Under the pieces are notes generated by a model. That model worked only from the letters and a program-made list of their open reading frames with translations. It was not told where the DNA came from and made no database searches. Shown piece by piece: positions 21,238 to 33,775 of a stretch of 64,000 nucleotides of DNA; position 1 is the first letter of the stretch; each line of letters opens with the position of its first letter. The stretch is from Coniferiporia sulphurascens (lineage: Eukaryota; Basidiomycota; Agaricomycetes; Hymenochaetales; Hymenochaetaceae). The DNA lies in contig NBBA01000023.1 in assembly GCA_002794785.1 (NCBI GenBank), positions 248,001 through 312,000 of the forward strand, given 5' to 3'. Made by a program: the position numbers and the translations under genes.

Positions 21238-22900
21238 CTCCCTCGATCTGAAAGCCAGCGCCGTCCTTAAAGCCATGACAGACATGTTGCAACCATTCAC
21301 CAAAATCCGCACTCCGTCAAAAACAGCTGTCCCCTGGTGGTTGTCCAACTGCAGGGATTTACTGAACACAATCCACAGTGCCCAAACACCAACCATGAAA
21401 GCGGCAGTTAGACACTCATTCAAATGAGGAGTGCGAGCCGCTAAACGGACATACTATGCAGAACAGGTGTCAGAGGCTGACCCCTCCAACATCTGGTCAT
21501 GGGCCAAATGTAGCCTAGGCGTCTGCCCAACCCAAGTACCCTCGCTCAAACGCGGGGATGGCACATTCACCCAGACGGACAACGAGAAAGGTGAGCTCTT
21601 CAGATCTACTTTCTTCCCACCGCCCCCCCCACTCCTGGCTGCGGGCCTTGGCCCCCTGCCACCCCCTACCCCAGCTGCGCTGCCATTACTCTTCACCAAG
21701 CTTACAGGCGCACTGGCCGATACCTCCAACCCGTCGGCTCCGGGCCCCTCGGGGATCGGGTATCACCCCCTGAAATGGGTGGTTGATGCCTACCCAGATG
21801 AGGTACTCACGCTTTTCAATGACTGCCTGTGACTGGGCCACCACCCAGCCTGCTGGCGGATGGCAAAAGTCGTGATGCTATGGAAGCCAAACAAGAAGGA
21901 CCCATTCTCCCCCCATTCCTACTGCCCCATCACCCTCGAGGAAACCATGGGCAAGTTACTCGAGAAAATGATCGCTAACCGGCTCCAGTACCTTGCAAAC
22001 ATGAGGAACTGGCTGCCACCAAACCAGTATGGAGGACGTCAGGGCCATTCGGTCTACGATGCCGCCCAGCACCTATTACAGATTGTTGAAGGCGCACACA
22101 CAAAAGGCCTTGTATGCTCTATCCTAGTGGTAGACATCCAGGGCTTTTTCGACTCGGTGCACCCTAGACAACTCCACCACCAGCTATTGGAGATGGGATG
22201 CCTGCTGGACATGGTGGAGTGGTGTCTCTCCTTCATGACGAACAGGGAAGTGGCCATCTCATTCAATGGCACAACCCTACTGACTGCACCGAAGCCCAAC
22301 CTCGGAACCCCACAAGGGTCACCAGTCTCACCGATCCTATCGACAATTTTCGCAGGCATTGTGATGCAGCACTTCCAACAGCGCGGCTCCCAATTGCTAG
22401 CATACATCGATGACCACCTCATTGCCTGTGTGGGCACATCAGTGACAGCTAACTGCCGATCTCTTGCACAGGCCTACCACCAACTCAACCTCCTCTTCCG
22501 ACAAATTGGACTCAACATCGAGCCAGCAAAGATGGAGGCCCTCCATTTCCACCTGCCCAGGCGACGAACTGGCTACCATTGCTGGGACACTGCTGGGATT
22601 CAAATCGATGCCACAACCTTGGTTCGACCCACCAACCCCTTGCGCTGGCTCGGGATTTGGTGGGACGCAGGCCTCACCTTCAAACCACACGTGGAGCACA
22701 TGCGCTCCAAAGGACTATCAACATTGGTGGCCCTCCGCATCCTCAGCAACACCGAGAGGGGCCTTTCAGCCATCCACCTCCACCGACTCTACACCACATG
22801 CGTGCGAACCATCCTAACCTGGGGCGCACCAGTATGGTACCATGGACGTCAACAAAAAACCCTAGTCAACCGACTACAGGCCATGCAGAACACTGCTTGC
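21238..22900 (+). pseudogene. LINE copy 11 (divergent subfamily C), ORF2 linker and RT fragment
   Basis: One frame of about 555 codons runs from the endonuclease-RT linker through most of RT, with TGA at 21425-21427 and 21830-21832 (Arg codons in relatives). RT blocks are intact: VVDIQGFFDSVHP, GTPQGSPVSPIL, a YIDD active site and PLRWLGIWWDAG. It differs from A and B across its length (for example EMGCLLDMVEW and IGLNIEPAKMEALHFH), so it is a separate subfamily. It is cut at 22900 by the 5' end of copy 12, just after the conserved MQNTAC block. Confidence 0.82.
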
Positions 22901-22958
22901 CATCCTTCTTGACCAGTAACCACCACCATCGACTAGTTCAGGCAGCTGAAACTCCCCC

Positions 22959-24985
22959 ATGTCGAACCCCAGTGGATACAGGAATGCTCTACAATCGACT
23001 TGACCACCCCTCCCACCTCCCTCATCGGCCAGCGCCGATGCTGACAGGGCCGCCAGGGCTGCCGCCAACTGGGTGGCCACTGGCAACGTAGCCGCTGCTT
23101 TGCACGGCACGACCCCCACCCCCACCCAAATTGACCCAGGCCTCCCGGCATCGTCCCCAGACGCACTCCGCCTCGCCCCATCCCCCATCATCGGAGTCTC
23201 GAACACAGAGTTCACCCAAACATTCGAACACATCAGCCACCCCCCTCTGAAGGCTCCAACCCCACCACTGGCCCCCAAGCCGAGATGGAAGACATCCTCG
23301 AGAACCCGCACACACCATCGCCGCCACTCACCAACAAGAGGTCATCCGAAAACCTATCCCCACACACCCCCCGACCCCGCCCTCGAGCCCAGTTTGAGCC
23401 GCACACCTCAGGCTTCATGTACGCCATCTCCCAAGCACTGGAGGACCTCGACAGGAAGACCCACCGCTACAACCCTGATGAGATTGACTGTGCTGCGGCT
23501 AAGTTTGTAGGCGACCTCCTCTGGAATGTCCAACAGACTATCACTGGCATTTTGAGAGACAAGAAGGACCCCCAATACATCATCTCACGCAACATTGAGA
23601 TGGCCTATAACATCGCAAGGGGGGGGCGGAAGCCTCCCTACCAGCGCCCTTCGCCCCAGCTCACCCCCAACAAAGGACCCCAGACACCACCCCTCAACCC
23701 TCTGCCCCGATCAGGACACTGGGCAATGCTAACATCTCGCCCGATGTGGCCGCACTGACTAACATTGTTAAACAGCTCTCCACAGAGGTTGCCTCCATCT
23801 CCTGACAGGTCTCAACCCTTGTCAACCGGCCCGCCCCCCTGCGCCCCACAGGCCCAGAAGACCCAGGCCCCCACCACCACCAACCAGGCTGCTATCACCA
23901 CGGCACCAACTTCATACGCCCAGGTGGTGGCCGCCCCAGCACCACCCATGGCCTCCAACCCCAACCCAGTTGCACCTGCCGTGGGTGCCGTCTTCATGGC
24001 AGTGACCCACAAGAAGAAGAAAAAGCAACACCAAGTCCCGCCCCCGCCCCCGATGTACGCCAAGGACCCGACTCTGGTCCTCATCCTGGCCATCTCGCTC
24101 AAAGCCGAGATTCAGCTCCTGGCCATGCGCCTCACCACCACTGCCCATGAGTTCTTCTCCTCCTTTCCCACTGCTGACCAGGTCACAGTTTTGGCCTCCT
24201 CCTTTAACGTAAAGGGGAACCTCATGACCTCCTTCGCTAAGCGCCCTCCCTCTGCCTCTCTGGCCACAGACACGATCATCAATCGACACTCTGCAGCCTT
24301 TGCAGCCCATATGCGTGAATGTTGCCTCTTGGTCGAGGTCGACAAGATCCCCAAGCAGTACATGCTCAACCCTGTCTGTGTCCGCCCCCAGTCCGCCCTC
24401 CGCATCTCCATGGTGCCCTGCGTGGACTACCTCTTCGGCCAAAACGGCCACAGCATCTCCCCAAAGGCCCTCATGGCCGAAATCCGGAACAACCCGGCAC
24501 TCCGTTCCCTCAACTTTGTAGTCAACCCCCACTTTGCTGCCACCAAGGAGCACCTCCCGACCCTCCAAAAGTGCCCTGTGGCGTTCTCCTTTTCCGACCC
24601 TGACAGATCCATCCGGGCTCAGCTACTTAAGCGCCCGCAAGTGTGGCTCTTCGGCTCCGCTCTCTCACTCTCGGTCCCGCCCTACCGCCCCGGCCTCACG
24701 CAATGTGAACGCTGCCAGGGCCTTGGCCACGGGACAAGAGGGTGCCGCGCCCAGCCCTGCTGCGCCGACTGCGGGGGAGGACACCTCACCCGCAACCACC
24801 ATAAGTTGTGCGCATCGTGCGCCTCCGAAGCCATCGAGGGCGACCACTGCCCTCATCCCCACTACTGCACCAATTGCAAAGGTGACCACCCCGCTACCCT
24901 CCCTCAGTGCCCCAAGAAACGGCGTTTTCGCCAAATCGAGGCGGCATTTGACAGGCCCGATGACGACCATATGGAGGATCAATGA
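22959..24985 (+). pseudogene. LINE ORF1 (copy 12, subfamily B), stops and frameshifts
   Basis: It starts MSNPSGYRNAL. Codon 15 is TGA, as in copy 13, whereas copy 18 has CAA there. A frameshift lies near 23250, another in the G-run near 23625 (IARGG), and TGA at 23804 lies before CAGGTCTC, where copy 13 has CGA. The second half from 23807 is open. Domains: FVGDLLWNVQQTI, the KKKKK basic patch, PPPPPMYAKDPTLVL, CERCQGLGHGTRGC, a Cys/His cluster and CTNCKGDHPATLPQC. No polyQ tract. The stop overlaps the ORF2 ATG in ATGA at 24982-24985. Confidence 0.83.
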
Positions 24986-27900
24986 ATAGAGACATCTCCA
25001 TTCTTCAGTGGAATGCCGCCCACTCTCTAGCTGCAGTCCATTCCCTTATTCCTATCCTCACCACTGACCCATCCCCACCCACCGTCATTTTGATACAGGA
25101 ACCACCATGGTACCAAATTGGTCTCCAGCCATCCCTCACCAGCCCAACCGGCACACTGGTCCTCAACGTACCCTCCCTCCCAGGGTACACAGCTGTCCTA
25201 CCCCCAGCCACGCGGCCTCGGGTAGTCACCTATGTATCCCGCGCCATCCCCTCAACCACATGGTCGGTCCTCAGCGCCGCCTCATCCGGCACTGACGTAC
25301 TTACCATCGAAATCCGCTCCCAAATAACCATCCGCCTCTGCAACTACTACGGAATGCATGCGCCGGACTGTACCACCACCACCCCACAATACCCCGGTGA
25401 GTCGTTCCTTTTTACGCTCCTGCCAGTCTTGGCCTCCACTCTGCTCATGGCCGGCGACTTTAACCGTCATCACCACTTGTGGTCCGAACTCCTTGCCGCT
25501 CGGCAGGAGGACTTGAGGGCACAACCCCTCAATGACTTCTTCCGGGAGCATGGCCTTGAGCCAGCCCACCTCCTGGATTCTGACTTGTGGCCCATGGACA
25601 ATTGTCGATGGTGCCCCATTGACATGATCTGGGCTCCACCCGCTATCAACCCCGATGCCATTATAGACTCGGGTTCATCAACCACCTCCCCACTGTCTGA
25701 CCATGCAATGCTATGCTGGTCCCTGCCATCCTGGCCCCCCCTCCAGTCATGAAAACATGCCGGCTGCTCCCAGCTGACAGAGAGGAATGGTCCGACATTG
25801 CCTTTCCACTACTCAAATCTGCCTTCCTCATATTAGCGGACAACCCCACCACCCTCGACGTCAAAGCGCAGGCAGTGGTCGACATGATGATCACCGCCCT
25901 CACCCATTCACCAGAATTGCCAAGCCATCAAAAACCGAGGTCCCCTGGTGGACCCCGACCTGCAAATCGCTCCTCCAGGCGATTTCAACAGCCACCACCC
26001 CCCTCCAGTGATCAGCAGCCCACCGCACCTTTAAATGCGGTGTATGAGCGGCCAAATGGCACTTTTATGCTGAACAAGCTGACCAGGCAGACGCCTCCAA
26101 CATATGGAGCTGGGCCAAACAAGGCCTCGGCAACTGACCCACCCCAATCCCCTCGCTCAAGAAGTGTGACGGCACCTTCACCCAGTTGGACATTGAGAAA
26201 GGTGAGCTCTTCCACACTACTTTCTTCGCACCCCCCCACCCCCAAAAGCGGCACCCACCCCACCGCCTCCCCTCCAGCCAGCTGCCTCGCCCATACTCCT
26301 CACAGAGCTCACGGGGGCACTGTCTGACACCTCCAACCTGTCAGCGCCAGGCCTCTTGGGGATCGGCTACTGCCCACTAAAATGGGTGGTAGACGCCTAC
26401 CCCAATGAGATCCTTACCCTTTTCAATGATTGCCTATGCATGGGGCACCACCCCAAGTGCTGGCGGGTGGCAAAAGTGGTAATGCTACTGGAAGCCTAAC
26501 AAGAAGGACCCCTTCTCACTGAGATCCTATCGGCCCATCACCCTGGAGGAGACCCTAGGGAAACTCCTCGAAAAGATAATAGCTAACAGGCTCCAGTTCC
26601 TCGCTAACACGAGGGATTGGCTGCCACCCAACCAGTACAGCGGGCGTCAAGGACACTCAGTCTATGACGCTGCCCAACACCTTCTACAGATTGCAGAGCG
26701 TGCCCATGCAGAGGGCCATGTATGTTCGGTCCTAGCAGTCGACATACAGGGGTTCTTCGACTCAGTACACCCACAGCTCCTCCACTGACAACTGCTGGAC
26801 CTCCAGTGCCTGCCTGACATGGCAGACTGGTGTTTGTCCTTCATGACAGACTGGCAGGTTGCCATTGCTTTCGACAGCACCACCCTCCCAACCGCCCAGA
26901 AACCAGACCTCGGCACCCCCCAGGGATCGCCGGTATCCCCGATCCTCTCCACCATATTCGCAGGTGTGGTCCTCCGGAAATTTCACCAAACCGGCACCAT
27001 GGCCCTAGCATATGTCGACGACCACCTCCTCGTGTGCATCGGACCCAGCGTGGCATCCAACTGCCAACAACTGTCCAACGCCTATCACCAACTCAACACT
27101 CACTTTGGCGACATTGGTCTCAACATCGAGGCTGCCAAGACTGAGTGCCCACACTTCCACCCACCCCGGCGTCGATCACCAGCATACACCAATTGGGACA
27201 CCGCTGGGGTTCAAGTCGACCCTACCACCCTTGTCCGACCCTCCATCCCACTCCGATGGCTTGGGATTTGGTGGGACCCCACCCTCACCTTTAAAGCCCA
27301 TGTAGAGCGAATGCGTTCCAAGGGCCTCTCCACCCTCGCCACCCTCCGCATTCTCGGTAACACCAAATGCGGCATCTCGGCCCTTCTCCTATGCTGCCTA
27401 TATATCGCCTGCATTCGCTCGATCCTCACATGGGGCGCGCCAGTTTGGTACCATGGCCGGCACCAAAAAACTTTAGTAAGCTGTCTGCAGGCTGTGCAAA
27501 ACATGGCATGCAGATGGATTCTTGGCGTCTACAAAGGCGCCTCTCCATTCTCCACAAATTTCCTTTGTTCCCTTCCCCCTCTTTCTTATTATCTTGAATA
27601 TGCTAAAACTCTCCATTCTCTGTGCCTATGGCACACCCCGCACTCCGTCGGTAGAAAACATTTTTATAAAACCAGTAACTAACTGCCCCTTTTCCACTTC
27701 TCTACAGGTCTGGGTCCCCTGGGTTCAACCAGTCCCTGCATACACTCATCCCCCATGGACAGATCCTCTGGCATTTACGAATGGTCGAGTTTCGTTTGCC
27801 TCTCCTATCACTCTGGTCAGCAAAGACACCCGCGAGGAATTCGTGGAAGCCGCACCCTCCCTGAGCACCCTCCCCCACCTCCAGGTCTTCACCGATGGCT

Positions 27901-29051
27901 CGTGCATGGGCACAAAGTCTGGATCAGTGGTCTGCACCATGCAGGGCCTCACCCACCTCAAATCGCGCCGACTAGCCTCCCCCACCTGTGCCACCACCAC
28001 GGATGCAGAGATTTTCTCCCTCACCTCCACTCCGACGTGGGCAGCACACCACCTCTGGGAACTACTGCCTGTCGCATCAGACGTCTTCTTTCTGTCTGAT
28101 TCGCTGACAGCCCTCCACCTTATCCGCACATGGGTGCTGGCCCCAGGCACCCACCTCCTTCATTAATGGAAGGCTGGGGTCCAGACCCTCTTGGACTCAT
28201 ATCCAGATCTTTCCATTCACTTCATATGGTGCCCGGGTCACTTGGACATCCCCGGGAACGAATGGGCCGACAGCGAGGCCAAGTTTGCCACAAACCTACC
28301 CCCATCTTCCCTAGCACCCTCCACCTCTGCACTGAAAGAGGCCGCTGTCAACACACTGATGGAACGTTGGTCACTCTCACTCACCCGCCCTCTGGCCTCA
28401 ACGGCCAACAAGTATCTCGCCGTCAATGGGGCCCCCTCCTGCCGACCCCGTAAGCTGTTAATGCACATGGTCGACCACCCACAAAAAGAGCTCTCGGCGG
28501 TGGCCCAGATCCTATGTCATGCCAGTCCCTATGGGGGTTACTGGCTGAGCTTTGACTCAGTCTACCGATGCAGACATGGTCTGATCTCACACTGCCGATG
28601 GCACAACCATCCCCCCTGGCCTGCTCAATCCACCGCCCACATCCTGGGTGGCTGCTGTACTTTCCGGCCATGGATCCATAAGGTCTGGCCACCACGTGAC
28701 CCTCTCCCAACCCACCACACTGAATGGGCCAACGAAAACCGCCTCCAGGCTCTGCATCGCTGGCTAAAGCTGACAGGACACATGACCCGCCTCTCTGACC
28801 GCACCTCTGCCACCATTTGCTTGGCCTTTGCCACGATGGAGCTGGAGGGACACCTGACCAACGAAGATATGGACTTGGACCTCCTCCGGGATTACATGAG
28901 TCGTATGCTTGGACCCCATTCCCAGGACCCGGACCTGGCTCTCTTGGAGCTTTCAGGTGTGCTTCCCCCCTTTCCTCTACTCTGTGACCGCCTTTCGGAC
29001 TCTCCTGCATATGTCCCGGCCAGTGCTCTCGCCCTCCCTTTCCTATTCTAA
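24982..29051 (+). pseudogene. LINE ORF2 (copy 12, subfamily B), several frameshifts and stops
   Basis: It starts MNRDISILQWNAAHSL. The endonuclease shows ILIQEPPWYQ, MAGDFNRHHHLWS and LSDHAMLCWS. A missing C near 25740 shifts the frame, with further shifts near 25905 and 26480. The RT core from 26819 is open through GTPQGSPVSP, YVDD and PLRWLGIWWD. TGA at 26786-26788 lies in the LH-QLLDL motif, as in copies 18 and 19. RNase H keeps FTDGS and SDSLTALHL. TAA at 28164 replaces a Gln codon before TGG. The C-terminal domain ends beyond LPPFPLL. Confidence 0.82.
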
Positions 29052-29319
29052 GTTACCCCCTTTACCTGCCCTCATCCGCTTGGTTTTGTTGTAATGATAT
29101 GTATTCCTCTCTCCTTCTCCTCCTCTTCTCATCAATAGGGGCCCTTCCCACCTTGGCACCTTTTGGGGAGCAGGGCTCCCACCCAGTTTCACGCGTTGTG
29201 CAATGATGGGTGCCTCCGTTGTTATGTAGTTAGGGCCCCCCCTTTGGGGGGGCAGCTTGTAATTATGTAATACTGCAGGAATAATTTTTTTTTTAAAAAA
29301 AAAATTGCTGGGAGCTGGA

Positions 29320-31037
29320 TCTCAGATTTAAGCGAGATCGCTGGGAGGAGGACCAGGGTGGGGTCCTTGGCATACATCAGGGGCAGGGGTGGAACTTGGT
29401 GTTGCTTTTTCTTCTTCTTGTGGGTTACTGTTGTGAAAACAGCACCCGGAGCGGGTGTGGCAGGGTTGGGGTTGGAGGCAGTGGGTGGTGCCGGGGCGGC
29501 CGCCACCTGGGCGTAGGATGTTGGTGCCGCCCCAGTGGCGGCTTGGGGGGTGGTGGTGGGGGCCTGGGCCTTTTGGGCCGATGGGGCGCAGGGGGCAGGC
29601 CAGTTGACAAGGGTTGAGACCTGTCGGGAGATGGAGGCTACTTCTGTGGAGAGCTGCTTAACAATGTTAGTCAGCGCGGCCACATTGGGCGAAATGTTAG
29701 TGGTGCCAGGGGTCCTTGTCTGGGCAGAGGGTTGGGGGCAGTGGCCAGGGTCCTTTGACGGGGGGGAGCTGGGGCGAAGGGTGCTGGGAGGGAGGCTTCC
29801 ACCCCCTTCCTGGCAAAGTTATAGGCCATCTCCATATTGCGGGAGATGATGTATTTGTTAAGCTCAACGGTTACGCGGTGATCGACGTCGGGGCTTCCTG
29901 ATCGTCTGTTCTGATGATACGGCAACAGGGCTTCCTAGATGTCGTAAGTCAAGGGTGATCGTCAGTGGGGCTTCCTGATCGACGATGTGGACGCGGTGGG
30001 CTTCTATGGCAAGTCGGGTTATGACAAAGCAACTATTGGTCAGGTGGCACACAGTAGACTGATGGTAGCAGATAATAGGCTTGTATGAACAAAGAGCACA
30101 AGCTTAGGGCTTGTGCTACTGAAGTTACATGCTTATATGCTACTCTATGTGTTTGCTACTGTAGCGACTTGGTTAGGTATGTTTACCAGACTGTGGAAGG
30201 TCATGGAAACTCAAGGAAGGCCTTGGTAATACAAGTACGGTGATCAGTAAGCAAAGCACATCATGATGGTGCAATAAGGTGTCATCATGGCGTCTTATGG
30301 CGCAAGGCGAATAAGGATGAGTAAGACAGAGAAATGGGGGAGTTGCGCTGACTGATGATGACGAAGAGGAAGTGAGTCAGCGCAATAAGGAAAAGTAAAG
30401 GAAAATCGTAACAGTATTGGGGGTCCTTCTCATCCCTAATGATGCCGGCAATGGTTTGCTGAAGGTTCCAGAGGAGGTCCCCTACAAACTGGGCGGCGGC
30501 CGTGTCAGTCTCAGTGATGTTGGTGCAGAGGGTCTTCCTGTCGAAGTCCTCCAAGGCACGGGAGAGGGAGTACATGAAGCCCACCGTGTGAGGCTCAAAC
30601 TGATCTCGAGGACGGGGGCAGGGGGTGTGCAGGGAGAGGTTCTTTGAGGAGCGCTTGTGAGTAAGCGGCGGCGAGGGAGTGTGCGGGTTCTCGAGGATGT
30701 CCATCGTGCCTGACTCGTTGGAGCTGGCCGGGGGGTTGGAGCCTATAGAGGGGGGATGGCTGATGTGCGCAAATGAGCAAGCGAACTCGTTGTTCGAGAT
30801 GCCTATGATGGGGGACAGGGCGAGCCGGAGAGTGTCTGGAGACGACACCAGGAGGCCTGGGTCGATTTGGGCAGGGGTGGGGGTTGTGCTGTGCAAAGCG
30901 GCAGCAGCGTTGCCAGCAGCCACCCAGTTGGTGGTGGCTCTGGCGGCCCTGTCCGCATCGGCACTGGCCGATGAGGGAGGTGGGAGGGGTGGTCAAGTTG
31001 AACATAGAGCATTTCTGTATCCACCTGGGTTTGACAT
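29320..31037 (-). pseudogene. LINE ORF1 (copy 13, subfamily B), 5' half with solo LTR
   Basis: The N-terminus is MSNPGGYRNAL with TGA at codon 15, exactly as in copy 12. FVGDLLWNLQQTIAGI is followed by the LTR insertion in the DPQYIIS motif, after which PTSYAQVAA, the KKKKK patch and MYAKDPTLVL follow. The zinc knuckles are lost with the missing 3' part. Confidence 0.78.
29856..30413 (-). repeat. Solo LTR, second LTR family, copy b
   Basis: This 558-bp LTR is in reverse orientation: on the plus strand it starts TGTTAAGCTCAACGG and ends GAAAATCGTAACA. The perfect duplication GTATT is at 29851-29855 and 30414-30418. It holds the same TATA-like box, inverted repeat and AGGAAGCCCC-type repeats (here on the minus strand) as copy a. 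It lies inside ORF1 of LINE copy 13. Confidence 0.92.
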
Positions 31038-31095
31038 GGGGGAGTTTTAGCTGCCCGCACTAGTTGATGGTGGTGGTTACTGGTCAAGAAGGATG

Positions 31096-31473
31096 GATAC
31101 TCCACGTTTGGTGTTGCCTAGGATGCAGAGGGTGGCGAGGGTGGCGAGTCCCTTGGAGCACATTTGCTCGATGTGGGGCTTAAAGGTCAGGCCTGGATCC
31201 CACCAGATCCCAAGCCACTGCAGTGGATGGGAGGGTTGGACAAGGGTGTTGGAGTCGATTTGGATCCTGGCAGTGTCCCAGCCATGATAGCCGATTCTGC
31301 ATCGAGGTGGATGAAAGTGGAGTGCCTCTGTTTTGGCGGCTTTGATGTTGAGGCCAATGTCACCAAAGAGGCCATCGAGTTGGTGATATGCATTGGCCAG
31401 ATGGCGGCAGTTGGATGCTACTGAGGGGCCAACACATATTAGTAGGTGGTCATCAACATATGCAAGCACTGTG
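31096..31473 (-). mobile_element. LINE copy 14 (subfamily C-like), RT fragment, minus strand
   Basis: On the minus strand it encodes RT from AYVDDHLLICVGPSVASN through IGLNIKAAKTEALHFH and PLQWLGIWWDPG to LATLCILGNTKRGVSI. The right edge changes abruptly to plus-strand copy 15. The left edge is the 5' end of copy 13, suggesting copy 13 inserted here, though only one side of the host survives. Confidence 0.75.
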
Positions 31474-31691
31474 GTGCCACCACCCCACCACCTACCCTCA
31501 GTGCCCCAAGAAACGGCGTTACCGCCAAATCGAGGCGGCCATTGAAGGACCCAAAGACAAAACAATGGAGGACTCATGAATAGAGACATCTCTATTCTGC
31601 AGTGGAATGCCACCTGCTCGCTAGCCGTGGTCCATTCCCTTATTTCGATCCTAACCACTGACCCATCCCCTCCCACCGTCATTTTAATCCA
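31474..31691 (+). mobile_element. LINE copy 15 (subfamily B), ORF1/ORF2 junction fragment
   Basis: This short plus-strand piece holds the ORF1 end (YPQCPKKRRYRQIEAAI to MEDS), the ATGA overlap at about 31576, and the first ORF2 codons (MNRDISILQWNATCSL to VILI). It ends where the 5' end of copy 16 begins. It independently shows the overlapping stop/start arrangement. Confidence 0.78.
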
Positions 31692-31749
31692 CATCCTTCT
31701 TGACCAGTAACCACCACCATCGACTAGTGCGGGCAGCTAAAACTCCCCC

Positions 31750-33775
31750 ATGTCGAACCCAGGTGACTACAGGAATACTCTTCATCATACAAACCAAACC
31801 AACCCCCCACCCGCCCCATTGGCCAATGCCGATCCAGACCAGGTCACCAGGATGGCTGCCAACTGGGCCTCCACCGCTGCCGCAAGGTATGGTACGGCCA
31901 CCCCCACCACCCCCAACAACAACCCCCCCCAGGACCCGATGTCCTCCCCAGACATCCTCGCCCCTTCCCCAGCCATTGTCGACTCCCAGATGATCTCTGC
32001 CTATGACTTCACCGCCCAAGCGCATGTGGAATCAAGGGCAGCATCCCGAGTCGGCTCCCCAGCCGCCTCGGTAGGGTCAACACATGGTCCCATCGAAACA
32101 GGCGAAACAGCCCCAGGAATGGCGGTTGACCCCCATACCCCCCCGCAACAGGTGGGAGGCACAAGCCTCGAGCGGAAACGCTCCTCGGCCGCCATGTCGC
32201 CTCTCACCCCGAGAGGACCCCCCGCATGACAACATGAACAGCATACCGCAGGGTTCATGTACTCCCTCACCCGCGCCTTGGATGACTTCGACCAGCAAAC
32301 CAGGGATGCCAACACCGAGACAATCGACATCAAAGCCACGCAATTTGTGGGCGACCTCCTCTGGAACGTCCAACAGACGCTGGCAAACATCGAGCAAGAC
32401 AGGACATACCCTGACCACATCATCCACCGCAATGCAGTGATGGCCTACAACTTCACGAGGGAGGGGGCAGTAATTGCCCTCCCGGAACCCTTTGCCCCAG
32501 CTCACCCCCCCAAAAGGGCCCTGGCCACCACCAGGACCCCCGGCACCGCCCCTGTGACCCCAGAAATGAGGGTGCTGACAGATGCAGTCAAGCGCCTGAC
32601 AACTGACATAGCTTCTATTTCACGTCAGATGGCCTCCATCAGCTCTAGGCCCGCCCCCCGTCAACAGCAACAACAACAACAACAACAACAGCAACCTGCT
32701 CCACAGGCCGCCACACAGGCCGCCCCCACCTCCTATGCACAAGTTGCTGCAGTGGCAGCCCCCCCGACAACCAGCAACCCATCTCCGGTGGCCCCAGCTG
32801 CTGGAGTGGTCATCAACCCAGCACAGAAGAAGAAAAAACACCAGAGGAAGGTGCCCCCACCACCCACAATGTACGCCAAGGACCCAACCTTGGTCCTCAC
32901 CCCCACAGTCGGCATATGGGCCGAGAACCAGAAGTCAGCAATGGCCCTAACAAAAACATCCCATGAGTTCTTCGCTTCCCTCCCCACTGCAGACCAAGTC
33001 CCGGTCTTGTCCTCCTCCTACAACATAAAGGGGAACATCGTGACCACCTTTGTGGTGTGCCCATCCTCGGCTAACCCGACCACGGAAACGATCATTGATC
33101 GCTACTCCATGGCCTATGCCTCCCATATGCACACAGAGTGCATTGCGGTGGGAATTAACGTCCCAGCCGCATTCTCCCTAACCCCCTCCAGAGTCCGCCC
33201 CCGGTCCGCACTACGCATCTCCATGGTGCCCTGCAAGGACTTTTTGTTCAGCCAAAATGGACACACCATAAACAAGAAGGCCCTCATGGCTGAAATCCAG
33301 CACAACCCGGCACTCCGCAACCTCGACTTCGTAGTCACCCCCCACTTCGCTGCCACCGAGGATCACCTGCCGACACTCAACAGATGCCCAGTGGTATTCT
33401 CCTTCATTGACCCCAACAGTTCCATCCGTGAGCGCCTCCTCAAGAGGCCTGCGTGTCTGGATGTGTTCGGAATCCGCCCTCATGCAATGTGAATGGTGCC
33501 AGGGCCTCGGCCACGGAACCAAAGGCTGCCGAGCCCAACCATGTTGCACTGACTGCGCAGGAGCTCACCTCACCCGCAACCACCGCAAATTGTGCGCCCA
33601 CTGCGCGACAGACGCAGTGCCCGAAGGCGACACATGCCCACACCCCCGCCTCTGCAACAACTGCAAGGGCAACCACCCCGCCACCCTGCCGGCCTGCCCC
33701 AAGAAGAGGTGCTACCACCAAATCGAAGAGGCCCATGCCGCCGACCCTACTGACGACCAGATGGAGGAAATATGA
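31750..33775 (+). pseudogene. LINE ORF1 (copy 16, subfamily A), TGA and a small deletion
   Basis: It starts MSNPGDYRNTL and stays in one frame to about 33450, apart from TGA at 32227-32229 (CGA in copy 5). polyQ has 11 residues here. A rearranged stretch near 33450-33490 deletes about 50 bp before the first zinc knuckle and shifts the frame. CEWCQGLGHGTKGC and CNNCKGNHPATLPAC survive afterwards. The stop overlaps the ORF2 start. Confidence 0.85.

Larger units (their letters stand above)
22901..29304 (+). mobile_element. LINE copy 12 (subfamily B), near full length, 6.4 kb
   Basis: The complete 5' end CATCCTTCTTGACC begins at 22901. The 58-nt leader, ORF1 (22959), ATGA overlap (24982), ORF2, 3' UTR, GC hairpin at 29235-29253 (CTTTGG loop) and tail to about 29304 follow. 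Both ORFs are damaged. It interrupts copy 11 on the left, but on the right meets minus copy 13, and no duplication is found, so at least one flank has been rearranged. Confidence 0.88.
29305..31095 (-). mobile_element. LINE copy 13 (subfamily B), 5' end and ORF1 only, minus strand, hosting a solo LTR
   Basis: Its complete 5' end is at 31095 (CATCC read on the minus strand) and the ORF1 start at 31037, the standard 58 nt. ORF1 runs leftwards to 29305, stopping inside the conserved core after ISLKSEIQLPA. The rest of the element is missing and copy 12's tail abuts it. A 558-bp solo LTR sits inside with duplication GTATT. Confidence 0.83.
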
